A stretch of DNA of 64,000 bases, from contig JAUPFV010000005.1 of NCBI GenBank assembly GCA_036936605.1, positions 74,536,885 through 74,600,884 of the forward strand, in the 5' to 3' direction. Shown here piece after piece: positions 58,650 to 64,000 of the stretch. Both the position numbers and the translations under genes were made by a program. The notes under the pieces were generated by a model that did no database searches, was not told the DNA's origin, and saw nothing but the letters and a program-made list of their open reading frames with translations. Source of the stretch: Limnanthes douglasii subsp. nivea (lineage: Eukaryota; Streptophyta; Magnoliopsida; Brassicales; Limnanthaceae). The first letter of the stretch is position 1. The number at the start of each line of letters is the position of its first letter.

Positions 58650-59795
58650 TGGCCTGAAATGGGTATATATCTAGTAACACAAATACCCTAAGAAGTATAG
58701 GTTATAATGTAATTCGACCCCCCCCCCTCTTTTTAAAAACTACGAGCTTATAAAACTACCTCTTTAGCCAGAGAGAAAATAAAGGTTTCCCTTGGGACTG
58801 GTAGTTGAACCTAGACATTCTCAAGGATTTCCTATTTGAGTTAAAGTATGCTCAGGTTTTGTGGATCAGAATATATATACTTACCTCTTTACAGAGAAAA
58901 AAATGAGTATTGTCTAAGAAAAAGTATTGAAAGGGCTTTGAGAATCTCTAGTGTTTTAACTTTCTTGCCATGATTGACCTCAACTTCGCCAAAATAACAT
59001 TTGGCTACCTCAGACCCCTCTCTAAATTTAGTGTGCTATGGATGGATCTCAAAATATTTCTACAGAAGCTTACACCTTATCTTTTTTGGCTATAGTGCTG
59101 AGGATTTCCTATGGGATATCGTTCGATCTGCAGGAGTTGTGACCTTTGTTAGGCTTAAGGGAGCCGAATTGAGGCTATAACATATTATTCTCGTGCTTAC
59201 TAGAGGATTCCTTTGAGGAGTATGAATTCATATATAAATATTTATATACATGATACTTGTCTTACACCTCTTATAATATGGTTTTCTCTCTAACTTTTGA
59301 TAATGGGTATCACGGGCAGACAAGCCACCACTATTATCACCCTCAATATTTACAAGAACCTTTGATCCTATAACCTCTTTCATGCTCCTCATATAAATTT
59401 TCGACCCATTAATTATTTATAATAAAAAAGAAATTACTTTAGTTGGTGGGAGGCTAACTTGGCTAGGCATAAACTAATTTGACCTTTAGACAATCAATTG
59501 AGGAAAGCAAAGGACTATAAACTAACTTGAGGCCTCTGAAAATATCTTGAAATAACTAATTAAGCAGAAGCTATTTTGACGCTCAATAAAATGAAGCATG
59601 ATCAGTTATGGGTTTAGGCCGAGCTTCATACGGTTGTGTTTGAGCTCACCAAAGAAGTTCCCTGATCTCTGATGAATTTATATGGTAATTAAGATCACGG
59701 GAAATTATTATGAGATGGTTGAAGTTCCAATAAAACCCTATCTTTTTCTTTAAAATTCTCTCTCAAAGTGTTAAAGTGAGATAAAAACTCATAAT
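58650..59795 (+). repeat. LTR-like repeat C, copy 1
   Basis: Starts TGGCCTGAAATGGG and is alignable over about 1 kb with 62799-63690. Shared blocks are the C-run after TTCGAC/GTCGAC, 'CAGACCCCTCTCTA', 'GAGTTGTGACCTTTGTTAGG', 'CTATTATCACCCTCAATATT', 'GGGAGGCTAACTTGGCTAG' and AATCACGGGAAA/GATCACGGGAAA. It is probably part of a long LTR of a gypsy element whose primer site is at 62312. Confidence 0.7.
58718..58727 (+). repeat. 10-base poly-C tract in repeat C copy 1
   Basis: Equivalent in position to the 16-base run at 62856 in copy 2. Confidence 0.95.
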
Positions 59796-59809
59796 AAATT
59801 TATTAGGGT

Positions 59810-59997
59810 TTTAGATTTTTGGTGGACCGATAGAGAGACAAAATGTTGATGTTTAGGCTACCACATATCAGCTTCTTAGTGCTCACATATGGGGGGACTA
59901 ATAATGCATACAAAACTAATAGAAGATAAAAATGAATATAAAAAACTAATTTAATAAAAACTTGAAACATAAAAAACAAATAGCGACTTTTAATACA
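59810..59997. mobile_element. Palindromic MITE family A, copy 4 (partial)
   Basis: Matches the inner-right two-thirds of copies 1-3: 'ATGTTGATGTTTAGGCTACC', ATATCAGCTTCTTAGTGCTC, GGGGGGACTAATAATGCA, then ACAAATAGCGACTTTTAAT. The left end is missing. A following piece (60019-60060) repeats 'ACTTTTAATATAATAAAACC'. Confidence 0.6.
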
Positions 59998-60150
59998 GTA
60001 AAACCCACTAATAAACTTAACTAATAGCAACTTTTAATATAATAAAACCCACTAATAGAGATGTGAAGTTTTGTAAATTTTCCATTTGTTTCGATAGACA
60101 AGTAAGGGCTTCCGATCATTTTTAACCCAAAACTAGCAATAGCCTCTTTA

Positions 60151-61224
60151 GAGCATGTATAGTCGTTGGTGTTAAATCTATGCGTTAGTGAGTGCCACGT
60201 AGGAGAGAGAAACATAATTTTGTTTTATTTAATTTTTTTTAGTTAACAACCTAAATTTCACTCCAGTAATATCCTTTAAAATCTCATTTTAAATCTTACG
60301 TCGGAGAGAGAAATAATATATCTTTGTTTAATATCTTTTATTTTATTTTATTTTATCTATTAAAATGTTATTTAATTTTATTATCGTATAAGATTTTTCA
60401 TATTTTGTTTTATTATTTTTATGTTGATAAAAAAGATCAAAAGCCTCTCTTGTAGAAATTGAGAAGTCAAAAAGAGAAGTAAAAATATATATATATATAT
60501 ATATTAGAAATAATATTTCTTTGTTTAATATCTTTTATTTTATTTTATCTATTAAAATGTTATTTAATTTTATAATCGTATAATATTTTTCATATTTTGT
60601 TTTATTATTTTTATGTTGATAAAAAAGATCAAAAGCCTCTCTTTTAGAAATTGAGAAGTCAAAAAGAGAAGAAGCAGATATGATTTCAAAATATATGAGG
60701 ATTTATTAAACATATAATTTCTTAAAATATATTAGTCTGTAAAATTGAGAAAAATAAAGAAATACAATAAAAATAATATTTTTTAGTTTGATCATATCTT
60801 TTAAAATAGTTTAAATATATCTTTTAAATAACAACTTTTATTTTATCTAATTTATTAGTTTTGTTAAGATTTGTTGTCATAAAATAATTGATTTTGTTTC
60901 TATCTATTTTACAACAATATCTTATATATAACAAATTTTATTTTATTTATATTTATTTTTAAAATATTTTTTGAAATATTAAATTTGATTTTGTTATATA
61001 CTATATTCAAAATATCTTTCAAAAATAATATATTAAAATTTATTATATTTTTATATTTATTAACAATCATTAAAAATAAAAAATAAAATTGAAAACAAAA
61101 AAAGAGAAGAAAAAAACCATGAACATGACTTCCGTGGTTTTGTTAAGTCGGATATTTAACAAGACCACTAATTATTTTTAAAAAAAGTTTAGTTAACGCA
61201 TAACTTAACACGTCCACTGTAGTT
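60151..61224. mobile_element. Possible non-autonomous DNA element with inverted ends
   Basis: The left end GAGCATGTATAGTCGTTGGT...TATGCGTTAGT is mirrored by TTAACGCATAACTTAACACG...CTGTA at 61194-61221, over about 30 bp with mismatches. The interior is very AT-rich and contains a duplicated 170-bp block. No clear target duplication. Class (hAT or Harbinger-like MITE) cannot be decided. Confidence 0.45.
60311..60672 (+). repeat. Direct duplication of about 170 bp around (TA)n
   Basis: 60311-60479 and 60507-60672 are nearly identical (AAATAATAT-TCTTTGTTTAATATC ... AAATTGAGAAGTCAAAAAGAGAAG), separated by a (TA)n tract of about 22 bp at 60484-60505. Confidence 0.85.
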
Positions 61225-62310
61225 AATTTAGAAACGACGTTAACAAACAAAATAATTAACACATACTTTTACACGTCGGATGAACTCCGGAATAGCTTAC
61301 GCTTCAACGTAGAGATTTTGTTTGAGTTGGTGTGCATTTAAACTAATCTTTCTTTAAAGTATTTTACTATTTAACAATAATGCGTTTTCAACCAAACTAA
61401 CAATAAAAAAAGTTATATTACTCATTTTGTACCAAGTGATTGTCTTATTTAATTTTTAGCCTACATAATTAGATATTAATAACTTTTATTATTTTTAGAC
61501 AAAAATAAAGTTGTGTTGATATTTTGTTAATTTTATCTTCGTGAAATAACATCATTTTATCTAAAATTTTAACTAGATTAAAAAATGTTGATGCGAATAC
61601 TCTAATATTCCATTTATACTGTTTGTTAAATCAAAGTCTGCTAATGGCGAATACTCTAAAATTTTAGATAAAATTTCATAATTGATTTAGCAAACTTTGA
61701 TTTAGCAAACGGTTCGCATCCTATTTCTCGATAAAAATTTCATAATCGTATTTAGCAAATGGTATATATTGTTGAACATAGTTCAAATTGGCACAAAAGT
61801 ATATTACATATAGCTTGGTTAAACTTATTCATACTTATTCATAAAACTTTGTTTAAATATATATATTTTTACTTAGTTATTTAATATTTTTATTAAAAGA
61901 TACAACTGTTTTTTTATTTTTTTAGAAATATCTTTTCGTTCACAATTTTTTTCTTTTGCGTTTTTTATGTCAAGCTCATTATTGGCACCGTCACATTTTA
62001 CAAGAAAAAATAATAGGTGTAGGTTAAAAGTGATTAGGATAAAGTACTCCCGATCTTTATAGCTGAGACTAAAGAGTATGAATTGCTCTAATCTGATCGG
62101 TTGAAACTCAAACTGAAGACTTGGATGCATAGACGTCGGTTGAAACCTATGTGTAAGCTTGCCCGAGGATAATTATCGTGTTGATTCTACAACCGAATGT
62201 GAAGGTTGATTTCCTCCTCGACTGAAGTGCAGGAACATGTTATCGAAGAATTATGCCGCCTACGCATATGTGAAGCAAGATATGCTTCGACCGAGAGTAC
62301 TAAAACATAT
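61225..62310. other. AT-rich stretch; possible end of a long LTR
   Basis: An imperfect inverted repeat (GATGCGAA...TTAAATCAAAGTCTGCTAA at 61590-61640 against 61682-61718) suggests a small palindromic element. A minus-strand frame (62130-61873) is charged and unrecognised. The last 200 bp, less AT-rich, would be the LTR end before the primer site if the 58.6-64 kb reading is right. Confidence 0.35.
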
Positions 62311-62311
62311 A

Positions 62312-62336
62312 TGAATTCATTAGTGGCGCCTTCTAT
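62312..62336 (+). promoter_or_regulatory. Gypsy-type primer binding site
   Basis: AGTGGCGCCTTCTATGGGAA resembles the T-T-TGGCGCC-G-TCTGTGGGAA site of Tat-like gypsy elements and is followed by a gag-like frame. Confidence 0.65.
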
Positions 62337-62404
62337 GGGAATGTGATTGGTACTCGAAATCATCATTCGAAAACTAGAAAATTAATCTCAAAACATAAGA
62401 GGAA

Positions 62405-62796
62405 TAATGGAAACTGAAATTCGTGGAGAGATAGAGGCAGATCCGAAAAATAATGCGATCAGAGCTACTTGAAGAATTCGTTTTGGTATTTAGGCGGAAA
62501 GAATTGTTAGAAGATATTGAGAGGCTAAATGTTGAAAAAGAAGCGATAATCAACTTGCGAAGAATTCAGTCAGAAGTTCGACGAGAACGGACCGTGGCAG
62601 ATCAAGTCCAAGATGTCAATCAATCCGAAGAGAGGCATCGGAGAAAAAGTCTTCGATCTTCTAAAAGACGAGCCAGATCTGGGAAACGCGATGAATTGAC
62701 AGAGTCCAGTGAGTATACTTCTTTAAGTTCAGATGAATTTTTGTCCTCAGATACAGATGTTAGGTATAAAGCAACTAATATACAAAGAGATTCGAG
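62405..62796 (+). pseudogene. Gypsy gag N-terminal remnant
   Basis: After the primer site an ATG near 62408 (METEIRGEIEADPKNNAIRAT) ends soon at a stop. A frame from 62453 codes 117 residues rich in Glu/Arg/Lys/Ser (LLEDIERLNVEKEAIINLRR, then 'RRKSLRSSKRRARSGKRDEL' and a Ser/Asp tail), with coiled-coil character. That is the usual make-up of a gypsy gag N-terminus. The core gag domain and pol are absent; LTR-like repeat C copy 2 starts directly after the stop at 62806. Confidence 0.5.
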
Positions 62797-62798
62797 GG

Positions 62799-64000
62799 TG
62801 GCCTAAAGTAGGCACATATCTAGTAGCACAAATCAATATGTTTATTAGAAGTCGACCCCCCCCCCCCCCCCGCGGTTAAAACTACCAGTATACAAAACTA
62901 CTTCTTTAGTTAGAGGAAAAGCAGGGGCTTCTCTAGAATTTTTAACTTTCTTTCTCCCATTGGACCGAACTTCACCAAAAGATCATTTGGTTGCCCTAGA
63001 CCCCTCTCTAGCTTCAGTGTGCTTTGGTTAGACTTTAAAATATTCCTATCAAATCTAACATGTTATCATTTTTTTGCTACTGAGGATTCTTCATGAGATA
63101 GGGTTTCGTCTGCAAGAGTTGTGACATTTGTTAGGCTTAAAAGAGCCCAATGAAGAGAGTAAGATACCATTTTCGGGCTCACCTAAAAATTCTTGTAGCA
63201 TATGGGTTTATCTATACATTTTGAATATGCGGAAGTGATAAAATGAGATGAATGGGTATCAGTGGCAAATGAGTCATTGCTATTATCACCTTCAATTTTT
63301 ACTGGATTTTTGATCCCATAACCTATTTCATACTAATTATATCAGTTTATTTATCCATTAAATAATTGATCTTGGTTGTTGGGAGGCTAGCTAAACTAGA
63401 CAAAATGAGTACAAACTAACTTGAGGCTCGGATAATATCTTAAGAGAACTGGTGAAGCAAAAAATACCTTGACAGTCTACAAAATAAAGCATGAAGAGTT
63501 ATGCGATTTAATCGAGTTTTGGACGGCTATGTATGAGCTCAAAGAAGAAGTTTCTGGAGGACCTTGATCTCCGATGGATTTGAATGGTGGTTAGAATCAC
63601 GGGAAAATATTCTACAAAATCCTATTTTTTCTCTAAACTTTTCTCTCTAAGTGTTATAGTGAGAAGAAGAAATAACTTATAAGGTAGTTATATAGGGAGT
63701 TTCATCTTTATTTGAAACTTTTTCTCTCTTTTAATTCTATGATTGTAGGTTATTGAAAACCTAAAAGACGCAACCTTAAAATCATGCATGAGGAATTCAA
63801 AGTACTTTTAATAATGAAAAGATGACATGTGTCATGGGGCAGAGCAATCTCGAGAAAAGAGTCAACCAATAATGACTTGAGGCTTTTGAATTTTTTTGTT
63901 TGTCTCGGCAACCAAAAGCTCATGAATAGGTTATAGCATCTGATCAGCCACCATAAGCTTAGGCTCCCATAAGCTTCTCATTAAGTTCAGTTTAAGCTTA
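62799..64000 (+). repeat. LTR-like repeat C, copy 2 (runs off the window)
   Basis: TGGCCTAAAGTAGG... matches 58650 onward. It contains a TATA-like TTATATAGGG near 63694. It is preceded by a purine-rich AAAGAGATTCGAGGG, a possible polypurine tract, so it may be the 3' LTR of the element with primer site at 62312. Confidence 0.62.
62856..62871 (+). repeat. 16-base poly-C tract in repeat C copy 2
   Basis: GTCGAC followed by C(15) more, then GCGG. Confidence 0.95.

Overview
This window looks like nuclear DNA of a flowering plant, probably a eudicot, from a gene-poor, possibly pericentromeric region. The sequence is very AT-rich and long open frames are rare. Every coding stretch I could recognise belongs to a plant transposable element. 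LTR elements use primer sites of the plant initiator-methionine tRNA type (TGGTATCAGA...) or the TGGCG... type of Tat-like gypsy elements. I found no intact host gene, no rRNA or tRNA gene, no CRISPR array and no bacterial-type operon. The species cannot be named from the sequence.

Layout. 1-1930: a decayed FAR1/MuDR-type (MULE) transposase on the minus strand, split by a complete 845-bp TRIM retrotransposon with a perfect target duplication. 2-9.2 kb: AT-rich DNA with heptamer-based arrays (ATTTCAC and CATCTAA/G types) and two copies of a palindromic MITE. 9.2-13.8 kb: a decayed minus-strand copia element lying inside a CATCTAA/G array. 15.4-17.6 kb: a small non-autonomous LTR element (here TRIM-2), one LTR of which is split by an 883-bp MULE with 9-bp target duplications and an 89-bp near-perfect hairpin. 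18.6-23.2 kb: three decayed copia pieces, two of them nested. 24.5-29.6 kb: a decayed L1-type LINE. 30.7-34.6 kb: a second L1 LINE split by a third small LTR element (TRIM-3), which carries pieces of pentatricopeptide-repeat (PPR) genes.

36.3-45.6 kb: a Tat-lineage gypsy element on the plus strand with gag, a mutated protease, RT/RNase H, a truncated integrase and a long antisense ORF before a truncated 3' LTR. It is followed by a gag fragment of another gypsy element. 46.9-50.1 kb: three minisatellites (26-, 18- and about 27-bp units) in unassigned AT-rich DNA. 51.8-57.8 kb: a nearly complete minus-strand CRM-clade (centromeric-type) chromovirus with two 516-bp LTRs, inserted with a TCCTC duplication into a third copy of the MITE. 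58.6-64 kb: two copies of a long LTR-like repeat flanking a gypsy primer site and gag remnant; the second copy runs off the window.

How it fits together: at least five nestings can be read (TRIM in MULE transposase, MULE in TRIM-2 LTR, TRIM-3 in LINE, copia in copia, CRM element in MITE). They give a relative insertion history. The small elements TRIM-2 and TRIM-3 resemble CRM-clade elements at their LTR and 3' ends, so an autonomous relative of the 52-57 kb element may have mobilised them. The most unusual object is TRIM-3, with what looks like a chimeric PPR capture; next are the hairpin inside the MULE and the several independent heptamer arrays.
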